From NCBI GenBank assembly GCA_015179125.1, contig WHVA01000224.1, positions 107,305-171,304 on the forward strand: a stretch of 64,000 bases of DNA, given 5' to 3'. Source of the DNA: Gautieria morchelliformis. Its lineage: Eukaryota; Basidiomycota; Agaricomycetes; Gomphales; Gomphaceae. Positions 31,470 to 42,312 of the stretch are shown here, piece after piece. Each line of letters opens with the position of its first letter. Positions within the stretch are counted from its first letter, which is position 1. The notes beneath the pieces were generated by a model. It did not search any database and was not told the DNA's origin. It saw only the letters and a program-made list of their open reading frames with translations. The translations under genes were made by a program, and so were the position numbers.

Positions 31470-32865
31470 ACAATAAGCACTGAGACGGACGCAAGAGGCA
31501 GAAAAGGGTCACCGAAGTTGTTGAAGATGAGTGTGGCATGGTGGAGATTTCAGGCGTTGACCTTGGTCACGTGACCATCCCGCGTGCTTGGTGTTTGCAG
31601 CTGATTGGTCCCCAGTGATAATCAGATTCCTCTCCACACTGCAAAGAGTGAAGGGTTACAGCAAGGATTCCAATCATGTAGGTGAGTGAGTATCCTCTGC
31701 AATACCTCCCTGACGTCCGTAAACGGCAGGAATCGGACTCGGCCGCGCAGCAGCAACATCACGATGAAGACGACATGGATCTTCCCCCCGGTGGTCAAGA
31801 TGGCCGCAACACAGACTCAGTGCTTCTCTTTCTCTTTCTGTGCTTGCGATGCTGCTTCTCAGTTGTGCCAGTCTGCTTCTGGAGCCGAGCACTAACTATG
31901 GCAGCCCCAAACACGCACCAAAGGCGAGCGGGGTGAACGACTTCAAGGCAAGAGGGGGACTGAGGGGACAGGATGCATCGCCGGTGCACCAGCGCACTAG
32001 AGGAACGCAGGCAGCAGGAAGTGAGTGAATGCCACCCTCGGCCCTCGCTTAACCCGATGGGGAAAACCAGCCAAATAATTACAGTGTCCGACATTTCTAA
32101 TTTGTCCGTTTCTCGGCATGCGGCGGGCTATTTGCGTCTGAAAGACGCAGCTCCGACAATATTCAGAATAAGCGCCAGCCACCCCATTCTTGGCTGAGAT
32201 CTCAAGATACTACCGCTTATTTCTATGCCTTAGGAAACAAAGGCAGCGCATTCGCTCGTAGGAATACAAGGATGTCCACCACCTCAGGTCGCACAACGGG
32301 CAGTGGTTCGGACGGTTCGTCCGACCTCGTGGTGGTGCCCGATCGACTATTTAAGTAATTTAACGGTATCAAAGAACTGCTCACAACAATACTAATCAAA
32401 ACCTTATTCCAGCCTCCAACGTTGTTGAGTTGTTGTACCCGCGGGCTTCCACATCGAATTCTGGCAGGCACTCATTGAAAGCGACGCCAGCAACGCAACA
32501 GAATTTTCCCATGGATAGGTTCCAGGGCGTGCCGGGTCTTCTTTGGGACGAACCCCCAAGTTGCCGTGTATTCGTTTTTGGCTTGCTTATTCGTTTTTGG
32601 ACTGCTTATCGGTCCTCACGTGATGCCAATACTCTAAAGGGTGCCTCCGCGGCTTTCGCCAATCTTCCATCACCTTAAGGCTGACTTGCATGTGTAGCTT
32701 CGACGGGCGTCCGCTTGCTACGAATGGAATCTATGTAGCCATGTCTGGCCAGTATCCAAACTTTATCAGACAATATCCGGGAGTCGCTTAATTTTGTGTA
32801 TGGCATCATTATGTAATGACTATTCTTGGTTTCGGGCTCGACTGCTGATCTAATGGTCAGCCTCG
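31470..32865. other. Region with short ORFs, no recognised gene
   Basis: It holds a CACGTG palindrome (GGTCACGTGACC near 31565) and a CCAAT-type ATTGGT near 31603, consistent with promoter DNA. A short plus-strand frame starts at 32274 (MSTTSGRTTGSGSDGSSD, ending near 32360) followed by intron-like GTAATT...ATTCCAG. A downstream stretch reads GFHIEFWQALIESDASNA. These could be exons of one host-derived gene but they do not join cleanly. Confidence 0.3.
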
Positions 32866-33387
32866 TTTCACATAAAAACCTCTCCTACGGTTGGCTTCTT
32901 CTCCACTCCCCACTCCCTACTCCACCTCCCCCCACTCGAGCTCTACTGTCCTCTGCCGCCAACCCTCACTGTCTCTGCTCAGACCTTGGCTACTGCTTGA
33001 GTGCTCGGCTTCGCCACCACTTCCAGTAAGTCTCGCTCGCTGCGCCGACCAAGGATGTGCCCACTGCCGCCACCACTTCCAGCGATACTTCGGACTCTCG
33101 CCCGCAACGTCAGCCACCCTCCCCAGACCACGACTCTCACCGCCGGCCTTGAAGTCCCAACCTCGAGGTAAGTTCTCCACGACCGCCGCCATTCCAGGGA
33201 GACCTCCAGCTCTCCTGTCAACGTCCCTCATCCTCTCCAGACGGCAACTCCCACTTGTGGCCTCGTTCTCCACTCCCGCTGCCACTTACAGCTCCAGCTC
33301 CAGCTCTGTCTCGCGACCCCGGTCCTCCCGACGCCAACTCCCACCGGTGGCGTTGACTCCCCCACTGCCGCCAGCACGTCCAGCGAC
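32866..33387 (+). other. Promoter-like start and Pro/Ser-rich exon-like region
   Basis: CACATAAAAACC near 32868 is TATA-like and is followed by a C/T-rich run typical of fungal transcript starts. The frame from 32891 is open to 33613 and rich in Ser and Pro. CCACCACTTCCAG occurs at 33012 and 33068, and GTAAG donors at about 33026 and 33173. Probably the 5' end of the repeated transcription-like unit downstream. Confidence 0.35.
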
Positions 33388-34487
33388 AAGTCCGACCCTC
33401 GGTTTCGGCGTTGCCCAAGTATGCGGCTGCTACGGCCTTGAGCTCCACTGCGTCTGTCTGGCAACCATCAACATCTACCATGTCTCCATGGACGCCTGCT
33501 GCTACTCTCTTGTGCTGTCTGTCTTTGCTTGTTTCTGCTGGGGTCGTGCGGTTTGTCGCCCTCCCAGACCTAGGTACATGGCGCAGCAAGATCCTGATCG
33601 GTTTTGGAGTTGATTTGGGTACCGGGGGGTGCGCCGTCTTTCTTTTCATTTATCCCCCCATGCTAATCTGTTCGGCTCTTTTAGAAGTGTATTCTAGTCG
33701 ATGATGATGGAACGGGGTGTGTATTCTTCCTTTCCATTTGCCTGCGCATGCTCATTCTCTCATCCCAGTGCCTCTGCTGAGACCATCCGCGTTTGGCTTC
33801 AGTGGGCACACGCTGAGAGCGTTCGCGCTCTATGACGTGCGCGCTCTATGACGTGCGCGCTCTATGACCCAACACGTCTGAGACTCCATTGCGTTCGCGG
33901 CTCTCTTCAGTGAATAATTCCCCTGGTGCCTTTGAAGGCTCTTATTTGAAAACGGCGCCTCCACGGCGACTCAATCCTGGTCAAGCGCGGTAAGTCAATT
34001 CGATATTTTGGGTAGGACTATACTGACTAAATTGGTGGGCTGGGAAGTGGGGAGGGCCCACCCGTGAGTTCTTCCAGTTCGATTATCACACAATATACTA
34101 ACATCATGCTCTTAACATATACCTTCCGGCGACGGTGACCCAAGCGGAGTCCAGGGCAAGCTCAGTAAGTCAATACCATCCTAGACTCGGATTTTCACTG
34201 ACGACTAGACGGCTACTATTATTCATCTCCATTCCCCTCCCTCTCGTAGATCCACTACCTGGCGCCCTCGCTATCCCGGTGCCAAGTTGCCTCGGGATCT
34301 TTGCTAGTCTTGTCCCACCTAATCTCGCTAGCCTAGTCGGTCTCTTCGTCTGGGCTACGGCTTTCCCTCCTCAGTCACTTCCGACCATTCATGGACCCTG
34401 AAAGCTGAGACTTGGCGATATCGACTTATTTCTCTGCGCGTTCTCTTGTCTATACTCTTATTCCGACTCGTCTCACCCTGCCTGGCG
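33388..34487 (+). repeat. Direct repeat U, copy 1 (about 1.1 kb, intron-bearing)
   Basis: It aligns along its length with 35325-36411. It contains a conserved short frame (SLLVSAGVVRFVALPDLGTW near 33520), CGTTCGCGCTCTATGA repeats near 33818-33870, and two intron-like blocks: GTAAGTC...ACTAAC...AG at 33990-34130, and GTAAGTC...CTCTCGTAG at 34165-34250. The first block plus flanks also recurs at 35138-35324, 35880-36055 and, inverted, in 36889-38020. No known transposon protein is present. Confidence 0.8.
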
Positions 34488-35182
34488 CTCGTCTGCTGCC
34501 CATCTCCATGCTTGTTCCTACTGGGGGCCCATGGCTTCTCTTTGTTGGACTTGCTTGCTGCTCTCTGCTATACTGCTTCTTTGGCTCCAGCTCCGCTGTT
34601 GATGATGCACCAGCTGCTCTGGTTTCATATGCCTTCTGCTGCGCTCCTTTGCTGCCCATCTCCGTGCTGCCCATCTCCGTGCTTGTTCCTACTGGGGGCC
34701 CATGGCTTCTCTTTGTTGGACTTGCTTGCTGCTCTCTGCTATACTGCTTCTTTGGCTCCAGCTCCGCTGTTGATGATGCACCAGCTGCTCTGGTTTCATA
34801 TGCTTTCTGCTGCGCTCCTTTGCTGCCCATCTCAGTGCTGCCCATCTCCGTGCTTGTTCCTACTGGGGGCCCATGGCTTCTCTTTGTTGGACTTGCTTGC
34901 TGCTCTCTGCTATACTGCTTCTTTGGCTCCAGCTCCGCTGTTGATGATGCACCAGCTGCTCTGGTTTCATATGCTTTCTGCTGCGTTCCTTTCCTGCCCA
35001 TCTCAGTGCTGGTGCCTACTGGGGGTCGATGTTTTCTCTTTGTCGTACTTGCTTGCTCCTCTCTGCTACACTGTTTCTTTGGCTCCAGCTCCGCTGTTCA
35101 TGACGCTCCGGCTGCTCTGGATTTCCATTACTTTCCGACAACGGCGGCTCCACGGCGAGTCAACCCTGGTCAAGAGCGGTAA
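34412..35182 (+). CDS. Repeat-built hydrophobic ORF (57-residue units)
   Basis: The frame is open for 256 residues because it is made of four tandem 171-bp units (57 codons). The unit contains VLVPTGGPWLLFVGLACCSL and SSSAVDDAPAALVSYAF; the fourth is shorter and diverged. A second frame over the same units is also open, as expected for any tandem repeat of length divisible by three, so coding is uncertain. The first hydrophobic stretch could span a membrane. Confidence 0.25.
   Translation: MAISTYFSARSLVYTLIPTRLTLPGARLLPISMLVPTGGPWLLFVGLACCSLLYCFFGSSSAVDDAPAALVSYAFCCAPLLPISVLPISVLVPTGGPWLLFVGLACCSLLYCFFGSSSAVDDAPAALVSYAFCCAPLLPISVLPISVLVPTGGPWLLFVGLACCSLLYCFFGSSSAVDDAPAALVSYAFCCVPFLPISVLVPTGGRCFLFVVLACSSLLHCFFGSSSAVHDAPAALDFHYFPTTAAPRRVNPGQER
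34497..35110 (+). repeat. Tandem array, 171-bp period, about 3.5 units
   Basis: CTTGTTCCTACTGGGGGCCC recurs at 34511, 34682 and 34853, and in altered form at about 35009. The inverted copy of this region (about 37200-37490) has only two units, so unit number varies between copies. Confidence 0.92.
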
Positions 35183-35324
35183 GTCAATTCGGTATTTTGG
35201 GTAGGATATAACTGACTAAATTGGTGGGTTGGGAAGGGGGAGGGCCCACCCGTGAGTTCTTTCAGTTCGATTATCACACAATATACTAACATCATGCTCT
35301 TTATATATACCTTCTGGCGACAAG

Positions 35325-36411
35325 TCCGACTCTCGGTTTCTCCGTTCACCAAGTATGCGGCTGCTGCGGCCTTGAGCCCTACTGCGTCTGTCTGGCAACC
35401 ATCAACATCTACCATGTCTCCACGGAAACGTGCTGCTATACTCTTGTGCTGTCTGTCTTTGCTTGTTTCTGCTGGGGTCGTGCGGTTTGTTGCCCTTCCA
35501 GACCTAGGTACATGGCGCAGCAAGATCCTGATCGGTTTTGGAGGTGATTTTGGTCACCGGGGGGTGCGCCGTCTTTCTTCCCATTTATCCCCCCATGCTA
35601 ATCTGTTCGGAGCTTTTAGAATTGTATTCTAGTCGATGATGATGGAACGGGGTGTGTATTATTCCTTTCCATTTGCCTGCGCATGCTCATTCTCTCATCC
35701 CAGTGCGTTCTCTGCTGAGACCATCCGCGTTTGGCTTCAGTGGACACACGCTGAGAGCGTTCGCGCTCTATGACGTGCGCACTCTATGACCCAACACGTC
35801 TGAGACTCCATTGCATTCGTGGCTCTCTTCAGTGAATAATTCCCCTGGTGCCTTTAAAGGCTCTTATTTGAAAACGGCGCCTCCACAGCGACTCAACCCT
35901 GGTCAAGCACGGTAAGTTAATTCGATATTTTTGGTAGGACTATAACTGACTAAATTGGTGGGCCGGGAAGGGGGGAGGGCCCACCCGTGAGTTCTTCCAG
36001 TTCGATTATCACACAATATACTAACACCAGCCTCTACATATGTACCTTCCGGCGACGGCGACCCAATCGGAGTCCAGGTCAAGCTCAGTAAGTCAATACC
36101 ATCCTAGAGTCGGATTTTCACTGACAACTACACGGCTGCTATTATTCATCTCCATTCCCCTCCCTCTCGTAGATTCACTACCTGGCGCCCTCGCTATCCC
36201 GGTGCCAAGTTGCCTCGGGATTTTGCTAGTCTTGTCCCACCTAATCTCGCTAGCCTAGTCGGTCTCTTCGTCTGGGCTACGGCTTTCCCACCTCAGTCAC
36301 TTCCGCCGATTCGTGCACCCTGAAAGCTGAGACTTGGTCATATCGACTTATTTCTCTGGGGGTTCTCTTGTCTATACTCTTCTTCCAACTCGTCTCACCC
36401 TGCCTGGCGTT
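35325..36411 (+). repeat. Direct repeat U, copy 2
   Basis: Matches 33388-34487 to CTCACCCTGCCTGGCG at 36396-36411, then diverges. Both intron-like blocks are kept. The CTCTATGA repeat has fewer copies than in copy 1. Confidence 0.85.
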
Positions 36412-36754
36412 TCCGTCTCTCTGTCAGACCCTTGTGCTATTGTGCTTGCCCTCTTTGCTTGTGTTGCTCTCGCACTCGTGAATTCTCTTGCCTGCTCGTT
36501 TAAGACCATGTATCTATTCGTGCTGTCCCATTTACCGCCCGTGGATGCACTGGAGATGCATCCAGTTTCGACCGCCACTGGGGGACCAGCGGCGGGCTGC
36601 CTGCCGCGGCAAGAGACAAAGTCCAGGGATGTTACCATCCTTAAAAGCGCGGAGGTTATAATCGTGTCTCCCGCCCTTCGATGGGCCAGGTGCATCTGCG
36701 GGCCACCTTTGACTCATGTATCCATCATGTGTGAGTAAGATACAGTGCGCGATA
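36412..36754. other. Unique stretch between repeats
   Basis: No recognised gene. It includes GATGCACTGGAGATGCATCCAG, an imperfect palindrome, near 36544. It separates repeat U copy 2 from the short dispersed repeat. Confidence 0.4.
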
Positions 36755-36888
36755 AGTGTTAGGCGCTTCAAGCACAATAATTGAACTTCACACACTCTCT
36801 CCCTCTAACTTATCCCATCCACCTTACTATGCTCACATCATGCAATGTCACCTACGGTCACCAGGTCAATTCTTGTAGCGGCATTGCA
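36755..36888 (+). repeat. Short dispersed repeat, copy 1 (about 134 bp)
   Basis: ATAAGTGTTAGGCGCTTC through TTGTAGCGGCATTGC matches 60020-60153 with only a few differences. It starts TGTTAGG and has no coding potential. Its right end is the exact junction with the inverted arm at 36889. Confidence 0.88.
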
Positions 36889-38020
36889 CGTTTCCGTGGA
36901 GACATGGTAGATGTTGATGGTTGCCAGACAGACGCAGTAGGGCTCAAGGCCGCAGCAGCCGCATACTTGGTGAACGGAGAAACCGAGAGTCGGACTTGTC
37001 GCCAGAAGGTATATATAAAGAGCATGATGTTAGTATATTGTGTGATAATCGAACTGAAAGAACTCACGGGTGGGCCCTCCCCCTTCCCAACCCACCAATT
37101 TAGTCAGTTATAGTCCTACCCAAAATACCGAATTGACTTACCGCTCTTGACCAGGGTTGACTCGCCGTGGAGCCGCCGTTGTCGGAAAGTAATGGAAATC
37201 CAGAGCAGCCGGAGCGTCATGAACAGCGGAGCTGGAGCCAAAGAAACAGTGTAGCAGAGAGGAGCAAGCAAGTACGACAAAGAGAAAACATCGACCCCCA
37301 GTAGGCACCAGCACTGAGATGGGCAGGAAAGGAACGCAGCAGAAAGCATATGAAACCAGAGCAGCTGGTGCATCATCAACAGCGGAGCTGGAGCCAAAGA
37401 AGCAGTATAGCAGAGAGCAGCAAGCAAGTCCAACAAAGAGAAGCCATGGGCCCCCAGTAGGAACAAGCACGGAGATGGGCAGCAGACGAGCGCCAGGCAG
37501 GGTGAGACGAGTCGGAATAAGAGTATAGACAAGAGAACGCGCAGAGAAATAAGTCGATATCGCCAAGTCTCAGCTTTCAGGGTCCATGAATGGTCGGAAG
37601 TGACTGAGGAGGGAAAGCCGTAGCCCAGACGAAGAGACCGACTAGGCTAGCGAGATTAGGTGGGACAAGACTAGCAAAGATCCCAAGGCAACTTGGCACC
37701 GGGATAGCGAGGGCGCCAGGTAGTGAATCTACGAGAGGGAGGGAATGGAGATGAATAATAGTAGCCGTCTAGTCATCAGTGAAAATCCGAGTCTAGGATG
37801 GTATTGACTTACTGAGCTTGCCCTGGACTCCGCTTGGGTCACCGTCGCCAGAAGGTATATATAACGAGGATGATGCTAGTATATTGTGTGATAATCAAAC
37901 TGGAAGAACTCATGGATGGGCCCTCCCCCTTCCCGACCCACCAATTTAGTCAGTTATAGTCCTACCAAAAATATCGAATTGACTTACTGCGCTTGACCAG
38001 GGTTGAGTCGCCGTGGAGGC
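36889..38020 (-). repeat. Inverted copy of 33955-35430
   Basis: The reverse complement of this stretch follows 33955-35430 closely, lacking two 171-bp units. The arms are separated by 35431-36888, giving a 1.1-1.5-kb arm inverted repeat with a 1.46-kb spacer. The outer end is cut by copia C2 at 38021. Confidence 0.88.
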
Positions 38021-38509
38021 TGTTGGGTGCATTTATGCTCCTGCACCAAAATCAAGCATAATATGTTCGATTTACTGTATGGTGTTCCAATTCTTTCTCA
38101 CATTGTTCTTGTACCATGCATTCATTTCTCTGATTATTTTCGAAAATTTCCAGTCACTCCCTATCTCTCCATTCCACTTTGTTATCTCTATTTTCACAGG
38201 CGGCTGCACCCAGCGGAGTTTGAAATGACTTCGACGCGCGAGCCCTTGGGCGCTAAAGGGCCGGGTACATGTATATGCACTTCTGAGACAGGATTATACT
38301 CCTCTCTCAGTGACAATAAATTCACTGAGAGAGGCGAGTAGTATTCTTTGTATTTTCATAACATGTTGACTGAAAATCATGTAGTACATTTGATTCTAGG
38401 TATTGTATTAATACATCAGTGACAATAAATTCACTGAGAGAGTGTATTTGATTCTAGCTTTCCAAGAACTCTACCGAACCTTCCCTGCCATAGCCCCTAG
38501 TTGCTGACA
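38021..38509 (+). repeat. C2 5' LTR
   Basis: 489 bp, TGTTGGGTGC to TTGCTGACA. Close to the solo LTR 23242-23729. The half-tRNA-type primer site GGGTTATGGGCCCC follows at 38511, one base from the LTR. Confidence 0.9.
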
Positions 38510-38515
38510 AGGGTT

Positions 38516-40952
38516 ATGGGCCCCGCAGACACTTCGCAGAAGCTTTTGGGTGTGGAGAAGCTTGCAACAGATGGAAGTAATTGGCCTCTGTGGCGAGCTA
38601 CTCTCACAAGTTATTTTGAGTCCAAAAATCTACTCAGGAATATAGAAGGGAGAGCCATTCGACCTCCTGATCCTCCAGTCATGCCCCCAGGCCATATTCT
38701 TACAGAAGCTGAGGAAACTCAGATAGAGAAGGCTGAGGAGAAGCTGGAGAAGTATCTTGCCAGAGAAGGGCAGGCCAAAACCCAAATAATCGTCTCAGTG
38801 TCAGAGTCACTACCTCTGATGCTACAGAAGAGACATACAGCACAAGAAGTCTGGGATAATGAGATGACCAAAAAGCCCAAGATGGTCCTCACCAACCTAC
38901 AGAGACAGCTTCGCAGTATGAGGTGTCCTGAGGATGGAGACTTGAGAGATCACTTGGACAAGGCCCAAGACCTCTATGCTCATCTTAATGAGATGGGAGC
39001 CAGAATTTCTGAAGGAGAGTTCACAGACATCATCCTTGCGTCACTTCCACCCTCCTATGAGGCAGTTATGAATGCCCTTACCACGTCGCTCGAAGAATGT
39101 GGAATGCCCTTAGTGCCTGATGATATTATCAGAGTACTAAAGGCTCAATATGACAGGAAAGACCCTCAATATTTCACAAGAAGAGCAGGCATTTATAGGT
39201 TCATCTACGAAAGGACAGAAGGGCCGGAAAGACCCGAAGGTGTCTACATGCACTAATTGCCACAAGCCTGGACATGCTATTGAGAGTTGCTGGGCTAAAG
39301 GAGGTGGTAAAGAAGGCCAGGGGCCACGTCATAAAAAGAAAGCCAAAGCCAAAAAGAAGAAAGCCAAAGCCAAGGCGAATGTTGCCGAAGAAGTGTCCTC
39401 TGAGGAGGATGAGAGTGGCAGTCCAGCCGCTTTCGCCAACTTCGACTGCTCTAATTTGAGTAGTTTATCTCTGGACACTGTTGTTATCCTCGACACTGGA
39501 ACGACCGCACATATGACCCCTCACAAGAATTTATTGAGGGATTACAGTCCATTCTCACAGCCGCGCACAATTCGTGCAGCCAACAAAGGCACTTTTGATG
39601 CCTTCGGTTCAGGCTCACTCGTGCTATCTAATAAAGTTGGAGATAAGACTGTGAACATTACATTGAAGGATACGTTCTACGCGCCCAAAATGGCTGTTAC
39701 CCTCATCTCGATCGGCCAATGCGATGATGCAGGCTATAACACACAAATAGCTGATCAGAAATGCACAATATCCAATCGTAAAGGCAGGATATTGATGCAA
39801 GCACCGAAGCTGAATGGCTTATATCGATTTGACTTACAACACACAAGTGCCAAAGCGCATATATGCGCATCAGCCATGGAGATACATCAGAAAATGGGGC
39901 ACATTTCACAAAAGTCCCTACAGCATTTGCTCAACCGTGGCATGATATTAGGCATTGAATTGAGCTCAAAAGGTGACAAGGTTGTTTGCGATGTGTGCAT
40001 TCAAGCGAAGATTGCACGTAAATCACTTCCTCAGGAACCCAGAAGCCGATCATCAAAATTCGGTGACAGAATTTATTCTGATGTCTGGGGACCAGCGAGA
40101 CACTCCACAATTGACAAGAAATCCTATTATGTGTCTTTCATCGACGACTATTCAAGGGAATTGGTTATCTATTTGATGGCAAACAAATCGGAAGCATTTT
40201 CAAAATACAAACTCTACGAGGCTTTGATGCTTCAACAGAGGAACGTGCACATCAAAGCACTTGTTTCCGACAGAGGGGGCGAATACACAAGCTCGGAATT
40301 TGAACAGCATTTAGCCAAGCAAGGCACGAAGCATCGGTTAACCGTACACGACACCCCAGAGTCAAATGGTGTTGCTGAACGTTTAAACCGAACTCTAGTT
40401 GAAAGAGCTCGTGCCATGCTATTGGAATCAAGTCTTCCTAAGACTCTATGGGGGCATGCAATTTTGCACGCCAACTATCTTAGGAATCGGACACACACAA
40501 GAGCTTTGCCAGACAAAACCCCTTTTGAAATGATCCATCACGAGAAACCGAACCTGAAGGACATACACGTGTGGGGAATTGAAGTCTATGTTAAAGTCAA
40601 AGAAGGAAACAAACTAGCAGCCCGTGCCAAAAGAGCTTGGTGGATAGGAATCTCTGGACAGAGCCATGGTCACTGCATCTACTGGGCTGACTCTCAGAAG
40701 GTTTCTGTCGAGCGGAATGTTATATTTGACTCAGAGATGAAGGGGGGCAAAGCTCCAATCATTTCTATTGAAGAGTCACAGCTACCTACGTCCAGAAAAG
40801 TGATTCAGGCCATTTCGGCGCCAGCACCCATGCCTAGTCGCTTAGTCAGCGAGGAGGCAAAGATCGAAGAAATTGACGATGATGAACCAAAGGAACGTCT
40901 GAAGGAGCTGCAACCCAGTCAGACTGTTGATGTAAGACCTAAAGAAGCTGCT
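38516..40952 (+). pseudogene. gag-pol: C2 gag-pol: gag, protease, integrase (truncated, frameshifted)
   Basis: Gag starts MGPADTSQKLLGVEKLATDG. A frame change near 39155 (after QYDRK) separates gag from the zinc knuckle (CTNCHKPGHAIESC) and protease (VILDTGTTAHM) in the next frame. A 9-bp deletion relative to C1 lies near 38855. Integrase DDE motifs are present (SDVWGPARHS, SDRGGEYTSSEF, ESNGVAERLNRTL). The frame runs into the LX LTR after VDVRPKEA. This intact single-copy integrase shows what C1 looked like before its triplication. Confidence 0.88.
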
Positions 40953-41446
40953 TGTTATGTATCGAGATTTCCACTAGGTCGGAACTGGAAAGGACTGCAG
41001 CTTCAACTTATAGGTTGCGCCCCCGATGAACTATCGTCCTAAGTATTATCAAAGGTGATTATCTGATTGCAGAATAACAGACATACATGAGGGGGGTTTT
41101 ATACAAAGCGCAGAACAACAAGTAATGGTATTGTACTAAGCAAATTCCGGAGGAAGCGGAAGTCGAGTAGACAATGTGTGGGAACTAACTGTTGGGAACA
41201 ATGGGACTACAAGGGGGGTTCAGGGTAAGGTAGAACAATGGCAAAGAACAAGGGGTCGGGAAAACATATCTGACAACGAATTACAAGGGTGACCGGATAT
41301 GTGGTTTTGATGAACAATGAAATGGGTCGAGTAATAGAGTCGAAAGAACAAGGGAATAGAACAATGGGCGAAATGTCGGAAATATCGGAGGGGCGGAAAG
41401 TGTTGCGGAACTGAAGGTCGGAAGTCGGAAATGAACGGTCGTAACA
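40953..41446 (-). repeat. LX LTR, second copy, shortened
   Basis: Reverse complement of 15527-16190 with about 170 bp missing; the deletion endpoints share ATACTT in the longer copy. Ends TGTTATGTATCG and GGTCGTAACA. Flanks CTGCT and CCCCA do not match, so this is not a simple insertion: C2 is on one side and G4-like DNA on the other. Confidence 0.88.
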
Positions 41447-41859
41447 CCCCAGAAACCCAAGGCTTAGACGTCTACCGAACCCCAAGAAAACGATACTCTG
41501 TTCACATTCTACCTATAGATTCAACTCCCTTAATTAATCTCCTCCCAATCCTCACCCAACTCCTTTCGACTCATTCTATGCCTGCACCCGATGCCTCTTC
41601 GGACGCTCCAAGCTCCCCATCAACCCCTTCGCTCCCCCCTCGATGGCTCATAAGGGTACTCGCGGGTTGCGCATCATACTTGGCCATCGTCCTGACCATA
41701 CCCCTGGCTATCCTTGCCCTCCTACCTTCGCCATCAGGGGCGAAGCAGATGCGCAGTCGCCTCACCCTGACAGGCTCTGCAGCTTTCATCGACCCAGGCA
41801 TACCCCCGGCCGACTGCGAACCAGAGCAGGGAACTTTGCCGAGTAAACCACCGAGTTAG
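41431..41859 (+). CDS. Plus-strand ORF with one hydrophobic segment in the G4 3' region
   Basis: The 142-residue frame starts inside the LX LTR. A Ser/Pro-rich part is followed by one strongly hydrophobic stretch (VLAGCASYLAIVLTIPLAIL), then a polar tail. It overlaps the antisense ORF 41734-42312. It could be the C-terminal end of G4 pol or chance. No envelope-type motif is seen. Confidence 0.2.
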   Translation: MNGRNTPETQGLDVYRTPRKRYSVHILPIDSTPLINLLPILTQLLSTHSMPAPDASSDAPSSPSTPSLPPRWLIRVLAGCASYLAIVLTIPLAILALLPSPSGAKQMRSRLTLTGSAAFIDPGIPPADCEPEQGTLPSKPPS

Positions 41860-42312
41860 CATGGACGTCACAAGAATACAGGAGAAAACCGTACCTTCTG
41901 GGTCCTCTCTAGTCACCTCCCTTTCTTTGCACCCCTTCGACGTCAGCATAAAAATCGGAGCCGGGGTTGAATTAATATCCACTTCTATGGGTACCGATTC
42001 CAATGTCCATACCGAGCTCTCCAACCACACCCTCATTTTCTGAATCTCCGCCGCCAGCTCGTCTACTTCGGATGGTCTCTCAAATGTGTGGTCGATCACC
42101 TCCTCGGCCTCTAGCATTTTCCGAAGCTCCTCATAGACCTCATCGTTAAGCGAATGAAAGCTAACAAGAAACAGGCCGGTACTCACTTGGACCCCTGCCG
42201 CATCGACCAACCACTGCTCCACATGCCCTCGCGACTCTCCCCGAAGCTCCGGCCTAAGCCTCGACACAACCAGCGACCGATTGAGGAGAGCTGACAACCC
42301 AGGTGTCGTCAT
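41734..42312 (-). CDS. Antisense ORF between the insertion and the G4 3' LTR, unknown protein
   Basis: The 192-residue frame opens with ATG at 42312 on the strand opposite to G4 pol. It looks like a soluble mixed alpha/beta protein: MTTPGLSALLNRSLVVSRLR, EQWLVDAAGVQVSTGLFLVS, SLNDEVYEELRKMLEAEEVI and a predicted coiled helix (VDELAAEIQKMRVWLESSVW). The composition is balanced, unlike shadow frames. Antisense accessory ORFs just before the 3' LTR are known in some plant gypsy elements; this could be one, or a captured fragment. I do not recognise a family. Confidence 0.45.
   Translation of the reverse strand: MTTPGLSALLNRSLVVSRLRPELRGESRGHVEQWLVDAAGVQVSTGLFLVSFHSLNDEVYEELRKMLEAEEVIDHTFERPSEVDELAAEIQKMRVWLESSVWTLESVPIEVDINSTPAPIFMLTSKGCKEREVTREDPEGTVFSCILVTSMLTRWFTRQSSLLWFAVGRGYAWVDESCRACQGEATAHLLRP

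Larger units (their letters stand above)
38021..40952 (+). mobile_element. C2: truncated Ty1/copia element
   Basis: The 5' LTR (38021-38509), primer site and gag to integrase are present; RT, RNase H and 3' LTR are missing. It is cut at 40952 by an inverted LX LTR. It is related to C1 but clearly diverged. Confidence 0.9.

Noticed and set aside
29986-38020. Helitron carrying captured genes
   Set aside because: No Rep/helicase motifs, no convincing TC start and hairpin-CTRR end between A and T.
41431-41859. Envelope-like gene in G4
   Set aside because: Only one hydrophobic segment, no signal peptide, cleavage site or fusion features; the frame starts inside an LTR.
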